Program-made: the position numbers and the translations under genes
The notes under the pieces: model-generated
What the model was told of the DNA's origin: nothing
The model's input: the letters and a program-made list of their open reading frames with translations, nothing else
The model's database searches: none
DNA from: a virus
DNA: 41,998 nucleotides
Virus record (IMG/VR): IMGVR_UViG_3300037430_000006
Span: 1 to 41,998 of that record
Strand: one strand, 5' to 3'
Shown here: positions 17,125 through 24,062 of the stretch, piece after piece
Layout of the letters: each line of letters opens with the position of its first letter
Numbering within the stretch: position 1 is the stretch's first letter

Positions 17125-17642
17125 TGCGCCGCCCCGCGGATCCGCTCGCGGTCTTCTTCGTCGCCGTGGCGGTCGTCGCGGGGATCGCGTGCGCGGTTGC
17201 GCTTCTCTGGGCGCTCTCGATGGAGGCGCGAGCCGGAACGTGTCCGTGGCCGCCCGCCTTCGGCGGCGCCGGCGTCATTTGCACCGCTTCGAATGAAGCC
17301 ATCGAGTGCCGCTGCGACGAATGCCTCCAGTGGGATCCGTGCACGGATTGCGACAGCTACGACGTCCAGCGGACCGACATGGACGGCACGGTGCACGTCT
17401 GGCACATCCCTCCCGGACGCTACGTCGATGACGCCGGCAACGCGTCCCCGCTGCCTCCGATCCCGGTCTGGTGCCCGGCCAAGCACGACGGGTCCATGCC
17501 GTTTGAGGGGAGGACCTACAAATACGCCGTAAGGGCGTGCGTCTCCGCGACGGGCCAGTGCTCCGCGTTGACGGGGCAACACATTTACATCGGCGCGCCG
17601 TACGCGATTGGATCTTTCCGGCCGCCGGTGCAGGCGAATTGA
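17121..17642 (+). CDS. Membrane-anchored Cys-rich protein with FN3-like end
   Basis: 173 residues, ATGA overlap. A hydrophobic N-terminal segment (residues 9-32, LAVFFVAVAVVAGIACAVALLW) is followed by a region with about ten cysteines, including C-x-C-x2-C (ECRCDEC) and DPCTDCDSYDVQR. The end (TYKYAVRACVSATGQCSALTG) looks like an FN3 strand pair. The cysteines imply an oxidising compartment, so the bulk is probably outside the cytoplasm. Role unknown; envelope remodelling or superinfection exclusion are possibilities only. Confidence 0.55.
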   Translation: MMRRPADPLAVFFVAVAVVAGIACAVALLWALSMEARAGTCPWPPAFGGAGVICTASNEAIECRCDECLQWDPCTDCDSYDVQRTDMDGTVHVWHIPPGRYVDDAGNASPLPPIPVWCPAKHDGSMPFEGRTYKYAVRACVSATGQCSALTGQHIYIGAPYAIGSFRPPVQAN

Positions 17643-17643
17643 G

Positions 17644-17892
17644 ATGCGAATCCTATTCGGAGTGGTCGCCGCGCTGTTCATCGCCGTGTCGCCGGCCGGC
17701 TCCGAATCCGCGCAACCGAACTTCACCGAGCTGACCGGCATCGTTGCCGAGCTCGCCCGCGAGCAGGCCGTCACATCCGGCAACCTCGAGGCGCTGCGCG
17801 TCGAGCTCGAGCGCACCACCGAGGCGATGAACTCGCTCTCCACGAACATCGGCGATCTGGCCAGAGCCGTACGGGAAAGGGATCGACGATGA
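17644..17892 (+). CDS. Small exported coiled-coil protein
   Basis: 82 residues from ATG 17644, one base after the previous stop. A signal-like start (MRILFGVVAALFIAVSPAGS) leads into a heptad-like helix (LTGIVAELAREQAV..LEALRVELERTTEAMNSL). Such small exported helical proteins in lysis regions can be spanin-like, but there is no lipobox and no second overlapping gene. Function not assigned. Confidence 0.5.
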   Translation: MRILFGVVAALFIAVSPAGSESAQPNFTELTGIVAELAREQAVTSGNLEALRVELERTTEAMNSLSTNIGDLARAVRERDRR

Positions 17893-17893
17893 C

Positions 17894-18145
17894 ATGCGGC
17901 CAGACACGTGGAAGAGGCGTCTTGGGGAGCCGTGCTTCGTCAAGCTCGGCGGCATCGCAAAGGCGTACGCGATGCCCGGCGAGAAGCCGTGGCAGACGCT
18001 TCAGCGATTGTGGTTGCTCGAGATTCTGCTCGAGCACGGCGGCGACGTGTCGCGCGTAGCGGAGGCCCTGGGCGTGAAGCCGGTAGCGATCTACGAACGC
18101 ATCGGGCGAGTGAAGGCGCGCCTCACGGAAGAGGCAAAGCCATGA
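17894..18145 (+). CDS. Small helix-turn-helix DNA-binding protein
   Basis: 83 residues from ATG 17894, one base after the previous stop. The C-terminal half matches a Fis-type helix-turn-helix: LEILLEHGGDVSRVAEALGVKPVAIYERIGRVKARL, where 'GGDVSRVAEALGV' is the usual turn. It is unusual to find a DNA-binding protein inside a run of exported and lysis proteins; it could adjust late transcription. The 36 bases from its stop to the next start contain only a 13-codon frame. Confidence 0.6.
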   Translation: MRPDTWKRRLGEPCFVKLGGIAKAYAMPGEKPWQTLQRLWLLEILLEHGGDVSRVAEALGVKPVAIYERIGRVKARLTEEAKP

Positions 18146-18179
18146 CGACGTTCGCGCTCGTCGCTCTCTTGGTGGCCCG

Positions 18180-18527
18180 ATGATCGCCGCTCTACTCGTC
18201 GCGCTGTCCTGTGTCGTCACATGCCAGGATCCGCCCACGTGCGCCATCTTGCGCATCAATTGGCTACAGACCGTCAACCCGCAATTGACGCCGCCCCAAA
18301 TCTGCTGGGGCGATGCGCCGCTGGCGTTGACCCACTGCAACATCTATCCCGCCTCCGCTTGCATCGGGCCGCAGCCGATCTGCGACGAGATCGGCCAGGA
18401 CACCGGCTATCGCTGCGGAACCGACATCTACCCGCCGGTGGGGGTGGACACGTACGTCAGGCCGACGGGGGCACGGGATGGCGACTGGGATAGCGGGTGC
18501 ATCCCGTGGCCGGCACCGACCCCATGA
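18180..18527 (+). CDS. Exported Cys-rich protein
   Basis: 115 residues from ATG 18180. A signal-like start (MIAALLVALSCVVTCQDPPTC) is followed by about eight further cysteines spread through Pro/Gly-rich sequence, suggesting disulfide bonds outside the cytoplasm. The Cys at residue 11 is not in a good lipobox (Ala, not Leu, at -3). No family recognised. It overlaps the muralytic enzyme gene by ATGA. Confidence 0.5.
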   Translation: MIAALLVALSCVVTCQDPPTCAILRINWLQTVNPQLTPPQICWGDAPLALTHCNIYPASACIGPQPICDEIGQDTGYRCGTDIYPPVGVDTYVRPTGARDGDWDSGCIPWPAPTP

Positions 18528-19003
18528 GCGGCCACGGCGAGCTCGTCCCCGGCATCGACCTAGATCGCCTCCTGCGCGCGATCGCCGTGGTCGAGACCGC
18601 CGGCGGCCGCAACAACGTGCCTCGGTTTGAAGTCTCGTACATGCCCGCGGGCTGGGCGGCCGAGGTCCAGGGGCGCCTGCTCGTCGGCACCGGCCGGAAC
18701 TTCAGCCCCATCGCGCGAGCGCGGTGGGACAAGTGGGGCGTGTGGACCTCCGCATCGCTCGGCCCTTGGCAGATCCTCTATCACACCGCGGCCAATCTCT
18801 CGTATCTCGGCGCCCCGTGGTACCTCGTCGAGCCCGGGACATCCGAGCAATACGTCGTCGGCCGGCTGCGCTCGATCGCGCGGGGCGGCGCAACGACCAT
18901 TCGCCAATTCGCAGACGCGTGGAACTCCGGATCATGGCGCGACGCGAACGAAGTCCCCGCCTATACCGCCGCCGTCGAGGCGGCCTACGCGAAGGCCGCA
19001 TGA
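18524..19003 (+). CDS. Muralytic enzyme (lytic transglycosylase-like endolysin)
   Basis: 159 residues from ATG 18524, which overlaps the previous stop; a GTG at 18497 is also in frame. The motif LLRAIAVVETAGGRNNVPR places a candidate catalytic Glu24 as in SLT-type lysozymes, and SLGPWQILYHTAANL (78-92) corresponds to the family's 'G..QI' segment. It lacks a signal peptide, so it would reach the wall through the holin encoded at 19478. Gene order (enzyme, membrane coiled coil, small basic protein, holin) fits a lysis cassette. Confidence 0.7.
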   Translation: MSGHGELVPGIDLDRLLRAIAVVETAGGRNNVPRFEVSYMPAGWAAEVQGRLLVGTGRNFSPIARARWDKWGVWTSASLGPWQILYHTAANLSYLGAPWYLVEPGTSEQYVVGRLRSIARGGATTIRQFADAWNSGSWRDANEVPAYTAAVEAAYAKAA

Positions 19004-19350
19004 CCGAGCGCGGGCGATCGAAGCTCACGATCACGATCGAGGCAGCGACGCTCGCCGCGGTCCTCGCCGCGTGGGTCACGGTGAAGGAGGACATCGCCGC
19101 GCTCAAGCGGACGCGCGAGGACCTCCCTTCGCTGATCGCCTCCCAGGTGGCAGAGAAGATCACGGAACAGAACCTCGTCACCCGCAGCGAGTGGCTCACC
19201 GACAAGAGCGACCAGGATCAGCGCCAATCGGACCTCGTGGCTTCGGTGACATCGCTCCGTGGCGAGATCCGCTTCGTCGACCAGCATCAGAGACACCTTC
19301 TCGGCGTCGTCGAGAACTATCAAGGCTTCAAGAAGGAGACGACCAAATGA
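19000..19350 (+). CDS. Membrane-anchored coiled-coil protein (possible inner-membrane spanin)
   Basis: 116 residues from ATG 19000, ATGA overlap with the lysin. One N-terminal hydrophobic helix (LTITIEAATLAAVLAAWVTV) and a long charged helix (KEDIAALKRTREDLPSLIASQVAEKITEQ, then LVASVTSLRGEIRFVDQHQ). This is the layout of Rz-type spanins or of holin-associated coiled coils. No lipoprotein partner overlapping it is visible, so the spanin call is tentative. Confidence 0.5.
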   Translation: MTERGRSKLTITIEAATLAAVLAAWVTVKEDIAALKRTREDLPSLIASQVAEKITEQNLVTRSEWLTDKSDQDQRQSDLVASVTSLRGEIRFVDQHQRHLLGVVENYQGFKKETTK

Positions 19351-19481
19351 CCACGAAGAAGAAGGTCCGCAAGATCGCGCGATCGGCCATCACAGGACGA
19401 ATCGTTCCGCTCTGGTACGCGGAGCTCAACCCCGACACGACCGTCGTCACGAAGAAGACGGTGAAGAAAGGAAGCCGATGA
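19347..19481 (+). CDS. Small basic phage protein (SAITGR motif)
   Basis: 44 residues from ATG 19347. The pattern RSAITGRIVPLWYAELNPDT, followed by TTVVTKKTVKK, matches a widespread family of 40-50 residue phage proteins with 'SAITGRFV...A..NP.TTV'. They are often found beside lysis genes; their function is unknown to me. It overlaps its neighbours on both sides by four bases, supporting real translation. Confidence 0.65.
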   Translation: MTTKKKVRKIARSAITGRIVPLWYAELNPDTTVVTKKTVKKGSR

Positions 19482-19783
19482 CCTCCGACCCCCTGATGCA
19501 GCTGTTCTTGGTCCTCGCCACGCTCGCAACGATCGGCGCCGGCATGATCGGCACGCTGAAGGCGATGACCTCGCTGTCCGTCCGGGCCGTCTCCGTGCTG
19601 TCGATCGCGGCCATCGTTGGCCTCGCCGTGCTCGCGCAGGCCTCCGGGTTCCTCCCGATGATCCAGGCGCAAGGAAGCAGGGGAATGCTGATCGCCGGCG
19701 CCTGGGGCCTCGCCGCGGCGCTCGGCGGCCACGGGCTCACGTCGCAGTCGGCGCTGTCCGCTCTGAAGCGCAACGACGCGTGA
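19478..19783 (+). CDS. Putative holin
   Basis: 101 residues from ATG 19478. Three hydrophobic segments are visible: residues about 6-27 (LMQLFLVLATLATIGAGMIG), 37-60 (AVSVLSIAAIVGLAVLAQASG) and 72-88 (MLIAGAWGLAAALGG). It has a short N-terminus and a Lys/Arg C-terminus (ALKRNDA). Size, topology and place next to the lysin are those of a class I type holin that opens the inner membrane. The family is not identified. Confidence 0.65.
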   Translation: MTSDPLMQLFLVLATLATIGAGMIGTLKAMTSLSVRAVSVLSIAAIVGLAVLAQASGFLPMIQAQGSRGMLIAGAWGLAAALGGHGLTSQSALSALKRNDA

Positions 19784-19956
19784 GCGACGAGACGGAGAAG
19801 GACGGCTCCTCTGCGCTCGAGCCGGCGGAGCTCGAGGCGAGCCCATCCGAAGAGATGGACGCCGCCGAGGATGCGATGCAGGGGAACGGGCCGGGGAATC
19901 CGTACCGCATTGGACGAAAGAGGACGCGCAAGCCCCAGCGCCGACGACGGATGTAG
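19780..19956 (+). CDS. Small acidic-to-basic protein
   Basis: 58 residues from GTG 19780, GTGA overlap with the holin stop. The first 40 residues are acidic (ELEASPSEEMDAAEDAM), and the last 15 are strongly basic (GRKRTRKPQRRRRM). No fold recognised; such tails bind nucleic acid or membrane surfaces. Coupled translation with the holin supports a real gene. Confidence 0.5.
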   Translation: MSDETEKDGSSALEPAELEASPSEEMDAAEDAMQGNGPGNPYRIGRKRTRKPQRRRRM

Positions 19957-19998
19957 ATTCAGCTTCGCACGTTTCGAACTCTTGAGAGGGAGTCTGCT

Positions 19999-20218
19999 AT
20001 GCACTACAAGAACGGCCGAGAGGCGAAGAACGGCGACAAGGTGATGATCGTCGAGGGCTACAACGCCGGTTGCACCGGGAATCCTCTACGAAGCGACCGC
20101 CGGCAACGACTTCTGCAACGGCAAGCTGGCTCCGTTCGACAGCAGAAACACGATGCCCAATCTCGCGGAGTGCCTTCACCTCGACGACGTGAAGGAAGCG
20201 GCCGCCAAGATCTCCTGA
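19999..20218 (+). pseudogene. Small conserved phage protein with apparent +1 frameshift
   Basis: The frame starting at ATG 19999 (AGAGGG upstream) reads MHYKNGREAKNGDKVMIVEG and then turns into Arg-rich sequence. In the next frame, from about 20078, the reading is GILYEATAGNDFCNGKLAPF, ending in NLAECLHLDDVKEAAAKIS with a stop at 20216. Joined, these give one plausible protein of about 72 residues like a family I know from phages ('NGREAK.GD' start, 'CNG' middle, 'ECLHLDD' end). The shift falls near TGCACCGGGA (20071-20080). One extra base, a sequencing error, or a programmed shift would each explain it. Confidence 0.6.
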
Positions 20219-20224
20219 CGCCCG

Positions 20225-20413
20225 ATGCGCGATCGCTGGGTCTGGACCGACGGGGACGGATGGCTCTGGGCCGGCTACGGCGACGATGAGCGGCAGGGGA
20301 CTGCGTACGTCATCGAGTCCAAGACGCCGCCTTCGAAGCCCATCCTCGACGCGCACGGCCGAGAGGTAACGATCGCGCCGGCGAGGCCGCCGCTGGGCTT
20401 CAAGCTGCGATGA
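20225..20413 (+). CDS. Small Trp-rich hypothetical protein
   Basis: 62 residues from ATG 20225, 6 bases after the preceding gene. The start is rich in Trp and Gly/Asp (DRWVWTDGDGWLWAGYGDD); the rest is polar with no known motif. It overlaps the next gene by ATGA, which supports translation. No function assigned. Confidence 0.5.
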   Translation: MRDRWVWTDGDGWLWAGYGDDERQGTAYVIESKTPPSKPILDAHGREVTIAPARPPLGFKLR

Positions 20414-20568
20414 AGATCGTGACCGTCCGTCGCCGTTCCTTGGCCGCCCGGCTCTTCCGATTTCCGGCGCTCATGTTTTTCCACTACACGATCCTGCGCA
20501 AGAGCGGCGTATCGCGTGGCCGAGCATTGCACGCCGGATGGTCGCTCGCCTCCTGCGTATTGCTATGA
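20410..20568 (+). CDS. Small basic hypothetical protein
   Basis: 52 residues from ATG 20410, overlapping stops and starts on both sides (ATGA each time). The sequence is basic with a hydrophobic middle (SLAARLFRFPALMFFHYTIL) and could be amphipathic or membrane-associated. No family recognised. The tight overlaps and the lack of any other gene for this stretch are the main evidence. Confidence 0.45.
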   Translation: MKIVTVRRRSLAARLFRFPALMFFHYTILRKSGVSRGRALHAGWSLASCVLL

Positions 20569-21212
20569 CGCTCGGCCGCCCGTACGCGATCGCCGCTGGC
20601 ATCCTCGGGTGGATCCTCTTCGCCGTCACGCTCTGGTACGACCATCGACCGCAGCCACCGGCAGCGCCGGCGACGATCGAGCAGCTGCACGCCGCTGGCT
20701 TCACCGAGGCGCACGTCAGCACCGTGCTACCTCCAAGCGTGCACCACGACAGCGTGGAAATTCCCGGCGCCGAGCGGATCGGCTACGTCCGCGTGACCGA
20801 CGGGGCAAAGGAGGTAAATACCCCAGAGGTCAGGATCTTGCCCAGCAATTGCGTAGAGAATGCGCACCAGACGCCCAACTGGACGCTCCGCCCGGGCGAC
20901 CTCGGCCTGCGCGACGGCTCCCTCGACATCCGGAAGGCCGGCCGGTCAGCGTTCGTGAGGTTCGAGGCGACGCTCACCGCGCAGACACCGGAGGGTGAGG
21001 TTTCGCGCACGATCACGCCGACGGCCGAGGCGTGGATCTCTACGAAAGCGCTGGGGCTACCGCCCCGATTCGGTCCCACGATCCGAGCGAGCACGCTCCC
21101 TTCGATCGAGGCCGGGGTCTACTGGACGAAGGGCAGGGCTCAGTACGACGTGACCATGGGTCGCGACATCTATAGAAGAGAGTGGTTCGTCGCCGGCGGG
21201 GTGCGCTTCTAG
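20565..21212 (+). CDS. Membrane-anchored hypothetical protein
   Basis: 215 residues from ATG 20565, chosen for its ATGA overlap; an in-frame ATG at 20538 would add nine residues. One N-terminal hydrophobic segment (YAIAAGILGWILFAVTLWY) is followed by about 185 residues of beta-rich soluble sequence ending VYWTKGRAQYDVTMGRDIYRREWFVAGGVRF. The terminal Phe and alternating strands recall outer-membrane proteins, but this is weak. It is the last gene of the rightward late block. Confidence 0.5.
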   Translation: MTLGRPYAIAAGILGWILFAVTLWYDHRPQPPAAPATIEQLHAAGFTEAHVSTVLPPSVHHDSVEIPGAERIGYVRVTDGAKEVNTPEVRILPSNCVENAHQTPNWTLRPGDLGLRDGSLDIRKAGRSAFVRFEATLTAQTPEGEVSRTITPTAEAWISTKALGLPPRFGPTIRASTLPSIEAGVYWTKGRAQYDVTMGRDIYRREWFVAGGVRF

Positions 21213-21235
21213 CCCGGGCGGTCCGCCGGCCGGGC
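21212..21235 (+). terminator. Terminator-like hairpin at end of late block
   Basis: GCCCG (21212-21216) pairs with CGGGC (21231-21235), and GGCG (21217-21220) with CGCC (21224-21227), right at the stop of the preceding gene. No U run follows directly, though CCCTTTTTC occurs at 21270-21278. It separates the rightward late genes from the leftward int block. The gap 21213-21426 also holds ACCCAC/GTGGGT (21282-21287/21292-21297) and GCAGCG/CGCTGC (21335-21340/21344-21349) hairpins and the attP below; no gene is seen. Confidence 0.45.
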
Positions 21236-21370
21236 CCTCTGTCCGCCCCCACTTCGCTCCCTTTTTCACCCCTCCATCTGCACCCACTCCGGTGGGTTCA
21301 ACGGATCACCTGGGCCACAATACCAATAGAAGAAGCAGCGAAGCGCTGCGGATTACACCTTTCTGACGGG

Positions 21371-21410
21371 CTTTCAAGGCGACTGCCTTCAGCCACTCGG
21401 CCACTCCTCC
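21371..21410 (-). other. attP: Probable attP core: 5' half of a tRNA-Ser gene
   Basis: Read on the minus strand, the stretch starting at 21410 has the acceptor 5' strand GGAGGAG, then TGGCCGAGTGGCTGAAGGC, the D-arm of bacterial tRNA-Ser, and an anticodon loop CTTGAAA (anticodon UGA). After the loop only GC fits, and the rest does not form an anticodon 3' strand, long variable arm or T-arm, so the tRNA identity ends at the anticodon stem. It lies 16 bases beyond the integrase stop codon. Tyrosine integrases often recombine at tRNA anticodon stem-loops, so this is most likely the phage attachment core. Confidence 0.7.
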
Positions 21411-21426
21411 GTATGGGAATTCCGCG

Positions 21427-22515
21427 CTATCTAGATTTTGCACCCGTTCGGCGTTTGGATAGGGCACCCCTACGCAGCGCCTCCTCTGGGATCCGGATGT
21501 ACGCCATCGTGGTCGTGATCGACGAGTGCCCGAGCCACGCTTGGATGATCGGAACCGGTGTTCCGCGCAGCGCCTGCCACGTCGCGAACCGTCGGCGCAG
21601 TCCATGCCACCGCGGCTCGAAGCCGAGCCCCTTTCTCCACGCCGGCGCGGCGCACCCGGAGACCGCTTCCTTGTCCGTCACGCCGAAGATCGGCTGCTCC
21701 GCGCTCCGCCCAGCCATCAAAGCCTCGACGGCCTTCCTCACGCGCGTGGTGAGGACCGGGACGATGCGACGCTCGGCCGTCTTCGTGCGGTCCTTACGCT
21801 CGCCGCGCGACTCCACGTGGAACACTCCGTTCTCGAGGTCGACATCCCGCACGCGCAGCTGACCGATCTCCGTCAGCCGCAAGCCGGCGTCGGCGCCGAT
21901 CAGGACCGCGGCCAGGGCCCGCTTGTCGTAGGCGTCCCGGGCGGCCGCGACGAGGCGGCCGAGCTCGAGCTCGGAGGGGCACCAGGTCGCCGTGTTCCGG
22001 ATGTACTTCGGGCGCTTGATCTGCACCGGGATCTTGGAGATGTACCCGGCCTCGTGTGCGTGCCGGAGGATCTGGGCCAGCCGGTCGAGCAGGTGTCTCA
22101 CGTGAGACGTCCCCGCGCCAGCCTCCCGCTCAGTTGAGGCGTAGGCGTCGACGTCGCGCTGGCGTAGGGAGGCGATCCGCCGGGAGCCGATCGGCGCTTG
22201 GGCGATGCGCTGGCACTCGATCCCGTACGTGCGGAGGGTCGTGTCCGAGTATACGTGCCGCGTCCCCGCGCGCATCATGTCGAGCAGCTCGGGGATGACG
22301 TCCTTGACCCGCACGTGCTCGGCCATCCCGCGCGGATGGGCGATCCCCGCCTTGACCTCGACCTTCCGTTGCTGGAGTGCGGCGAGCGTCGCCTTTGCGA
22401 TGTCCTGCGTCGGGACGATCTGCTCGATTCGTTCGCCGTCGATCGTGATCCGGACGCGGAACTTCCCGCCGCGATATGGGCGGACGCTGCCCCAGCCGCG
22501 GGCGGGCAGTTTCAT
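21427..22515 (-). CDS. int: Tyrosine recombinase, phage integrase
   Basis: 362 residues from ATG 22515, which overlaps the upstream zinc-ribbon gene stop (ATGA). Residues 10-55 form an arm-binding-like domain (SVRPYRGGKFRVRITIDGERIEQIV), 70-170 a core-binding SAM-like domain, and 175-345 the catalytic domain. Visible catalytic residues are Arg213 (AGLRLTEIGQL), His304 and Arg307 (HGLRRRF), His330 (LGHSS) and Tyr339 (TTMAYI); Lys245 is the candidate lysine. It acts on host and phage DNA to integrate and excise, with the excisionase-like protein at 24775. attP lies directly downstream. Confidence 0.9.
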   Translation of the reverse strand: MKLPARGWGSVRPYRGGKFRVRITIDGERIEQIVPTQDIAKATLAALQQRKVEVKAGIAHPRGMAEHVRVKDVIPELLDMMRAGTRHVYSDTTLRTYGIECQRIAQAPIGSRRIASLRQRDVDAYASTEREAGAGTSHVRHLLDRLAQILRHAHEAGYISKIPVQIKRPKYIRNTATWCPSELELGRLVAAARDAYDKRALAAVLIGADAGLRLTEIGQLRVRDVDLENGVFHVESRGERKDRTKTAERRIVPVLTTRVRKAVEALMAGRSAEQPIFGVTDKEAVSGCAAPAWRKGLGFEPRWHGLRRRFATWQALRGTPVPIIQAWLGHSSITTTMAYIRIPEEALRRGALSKRRTGAKSR

Positions 22516-22691
22516 TTCTCGGGTGTCGGGAGTTTCGGGATATTCAGCGCGATCGTGGCCTTGCCGTCCTCGCCGAGCTTTTTCTTCCACAGTCCGCGCG
22601 GCGTCCATCCGCACCACTTGCACTGCGGCGGGCCGAAGACGCTGACGCTGCGTCCGCAGCTGGGGCAATTGCCGATGTCGGGGAGGGTCAC
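22512..22691 (-). CDS. Small zinc-ribbon protein upstream of int
   Basis: 59 residues from GTG 22691. Four cysteines in two pairs, CPSC (9-12) and CKWC (24-27), form a zinc ribbon; the rest is basic then Pro-rich (LWKKKLGEDGKATIALNIPKLP). It ends inside the int start codon (ATGA), so the two genes are translationally coupled. It may bind DNA or a host protein during integration, or be a leftover accessory. No family name can be given. Confidence 0.6.
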   Translation of the reverse strand: MTLPDIGNCPSCGRSVSVFGPPQCKWCGWTPRGLWKKKLGEDGKATIALNIPKLPTPEK

Positions 22692-22698
22692 GGCGCTC

Positions 22699-23246
22699 TC
22701 AGTTCTCGTTGAATAAGTAGACGCGAATCGATCGAACGCTCCAGCCGTCGGTGCAACCGGCCGGGACTTTCACGCGCATCCATGGTCCGCGGGTGTGAAA
22801 GATCGTCCTGGAGCCCGGCACAATGGCGCCCGGACCGTCTCGTGAGTCAGAAGACGGAGCGAAATCGTCGTCCGCGGACCATCGCCATTCGGTCGTGGCG
22901 CAAGTGAGGTAGTAGCTTTCGGGCCAGTACAACACGTGCACGCCGACCATGCTGTAGCCGCGGGTGTCGACAGCGCCGCTGATGAACCCCTCGCTTTCGG
23001 TGATCGGCGCCGGAGCCGTGAGGAGTTCGAGCACAATCGGCTGCGGCTTGGGCGCCGGCATGTTGCCGACGTTCACCGTGCCGGTCACAGTTTGCACGGC
23101 GGGCCAGTTCGTCACGCTTACCGGGAGCGCCGGCCAGCCGACGTCGATCCTGTAGTACAGCGCGCTCGGATCGTTGAATGTCACGGCGCCGGCGGGCACG
23201 GAACCCAGGACGGCTAGCAGAAGAACGAGCGAAGACGAGCGTTTCA
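22699..23246 (-). CDS. Exported hypothetical protein in lysogeny block
   Basis: 182 residues from ATG 23246, chosen because it begins a clean signal peptide (MKRSSSLVLLLAVLGSVPAG, likely cleaved after AGA). The mature part is beta-rich with two cysteines (YYLTCATTEW and VPAGCTDGW) and ends SVRSIRVYLFNEN. Being inside the leftward int-repressor block, it could be expressed by the lysogen and change the host surface or exclude other phages. That role is inference from position; I do not recognise a family. Confidence 0.55.
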
Positions 23247-23254
23247 TGCCGCCA

Positions 23255-23440
23255 TCAATCCCTGAAGCGTCCGACCACGAACACGCCAAGGCCGACGAGG
23301 AAGAAGAGCGAGCAAAGGGAAATCGTGACCGCCTGCGCGGCTCCATTCGCGGCGGCTCCACCGATGCAGCCGAGAGTCGAGCCCATGCACATCACGGCGC
23401 CGACGACCTTTGCGCGGCTCGGTTTTTTACCGACTTCCAT
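23255..23440 (-). CDS. Small two-helix membrane protein in lysogeny block
   Basis: 61 residues from ATG 23440, with GGAG 6 bases upstream on the minus strand. Two hydrophobic segments: residues 11-30 (VVGAVMCMGSTLGCIGGAAA) and 35-57 (AVTISLCSLFFLVGLGVFVVG). Three cysteines lie in or near the membrane. Small two-helix proteins in prophage conversion regions often act in superinfection exclusion, but nothing in this sequence proves that. Confidence 0.55.
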   Translation of the reverse strand: MEVGKKPSRAKVVGAVMCMGSTLGCIGGAAANGAAQAVTISLCSLFFLVGLGVFVVGRFRD

Positions 23441-23643
23441 GGTTGTCTCCGATTCGCTTTCGCCGTACAAGAGCGGCCGCACGGTTCGAAACAAAAACCC
23501 AGGCCCGTCACCTCAATGGCTTCCGGCGCAGCGACCCGCCGTCGGGAGACCCGCGTGGAAACGCGCGGATGGCGGCGCCGCCGGGCTGAGGTTCCCTTGG
23601 CCGCGAAGATCATCCTGTTTCGAATTCCCACGGGGACCCTCAC
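23392..23643 (-). CDS. Doubtful basic reading frame between repressor and membrane protein
   Basis: The 199 bases between the repressor stop and the membrane protein start hold no convincing gene. One frame starts with GTG at 23643, overlapping the repressor stop as GTGA, and gives an 83-residue Arg-rich protein that overlaps the next gene by 49 bases. The Arg-rich composition is what shadow frames give in this GC-rich DNA, so I regard it as unlikely, but the start overlap is of the kind used elsewhere in this genome. Confidence 0.2.
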   Translation of the reverse strand: MRVPVGIRNRMIFAAKGTSARRRRHPRVSTRVSRRRVAAPEAIEVTGLGFCFEPCGRSCTAKANRRQPWKSVKNRAAQRSSAP

Positions 23644-24044
23644 GTCCGAGCCTTCATGGCTCGCCCACTGCGCGCACTGCCCGCTGATGGAGTCGTGTCG
23701 GATTCCTTGGGGCGCGGATTGTCCGCCAGAAGCGATCGGACGAGCTGCATCACAGCACGTCGATCGGGGCCCGAGAGGCGCAGTACATCCATTCCGGCCT
23801 CGACCGCCTGCCGCGGCGGTTGCGGAATCGAAAGGTTAGCCGCCGCCGGCTCGTCGAAATCAAGGAGCGCGTCGGGCGTCGTGGACGTGGATCGAGCGAT
23901 CCCGGCCAAGTTCTGCGCGCGAACGTCACCTTTGCCCGCCATGGCGCGATGCAACGCGCTCGGGCTGATCCCCGCTTCGCGGGCGACCACGATCACGTCC
24001 TTTCCCGATCGCCGCACGGCTTCCGCGATCCGGCGCCCGGTCAT
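23640..24044 (-). CDS. Lysogeny repressor, XRE-type helix-turn-helix
   Basis: 134 residues from ATG 24044, preferred because AAGGA lies 7 bases upstream; GTG 24062 would add six residues and would be nearly leaderless. The N-terminal domain is an XRE helix-turn-helix (RIAEAVRRSGKDVIVVAREAGISPSALHRAMAGKGD), and the C-terminal half has a helical segment (VLRLSGPDRRAVMQLVRSLLADN) and an unstructured tail. There is no peptidase dyad of LexA/CI type, so induction would not be by RecA-stimulated self-cleavage. It faces the Cro-like gene across the switch region. Confidence 0.75.
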   Translation of the reverse strand: MTGRRIAEAVRRSGKDVIVVAREAGISPSALHRAMAGKGDVRAQNLAGIARSTSTTPDALLDFDEPAAANLSIPQPPRQAVEAGMDVLRLSGPDRRAVMQLVRSLLADNPRPKESDTTPSAGSARSGRAMKART

Positions 24045-24062
24045 CTCCAATTCCTTCGCCAC

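Noticed and set aside
18142-18183. 13-codon frame between the helix-turn-helix gene and the exported Cys-rich gene
   Set aside because: Too short to be supported, although it overlaps stops on both sides in the usual manner.
21320-21410. A complete tRNA-Ser gene on the minus strand
   Set aside because: The 5' half matches, but the anticodon 3' strand, variable arm, T-arm and its GTTCGAATC-type loop are absent. A CTTCTTC further on can pair with the acceptor strand only with wobbles and without a T-arm. Called attP instead.
21306-21416. Minus-strand protein frame ending in GVAEWLKAVALKAR and a hydrophobic tail
   Set aside because: This is the familiar false translation of a tRNA-Ser sequence.
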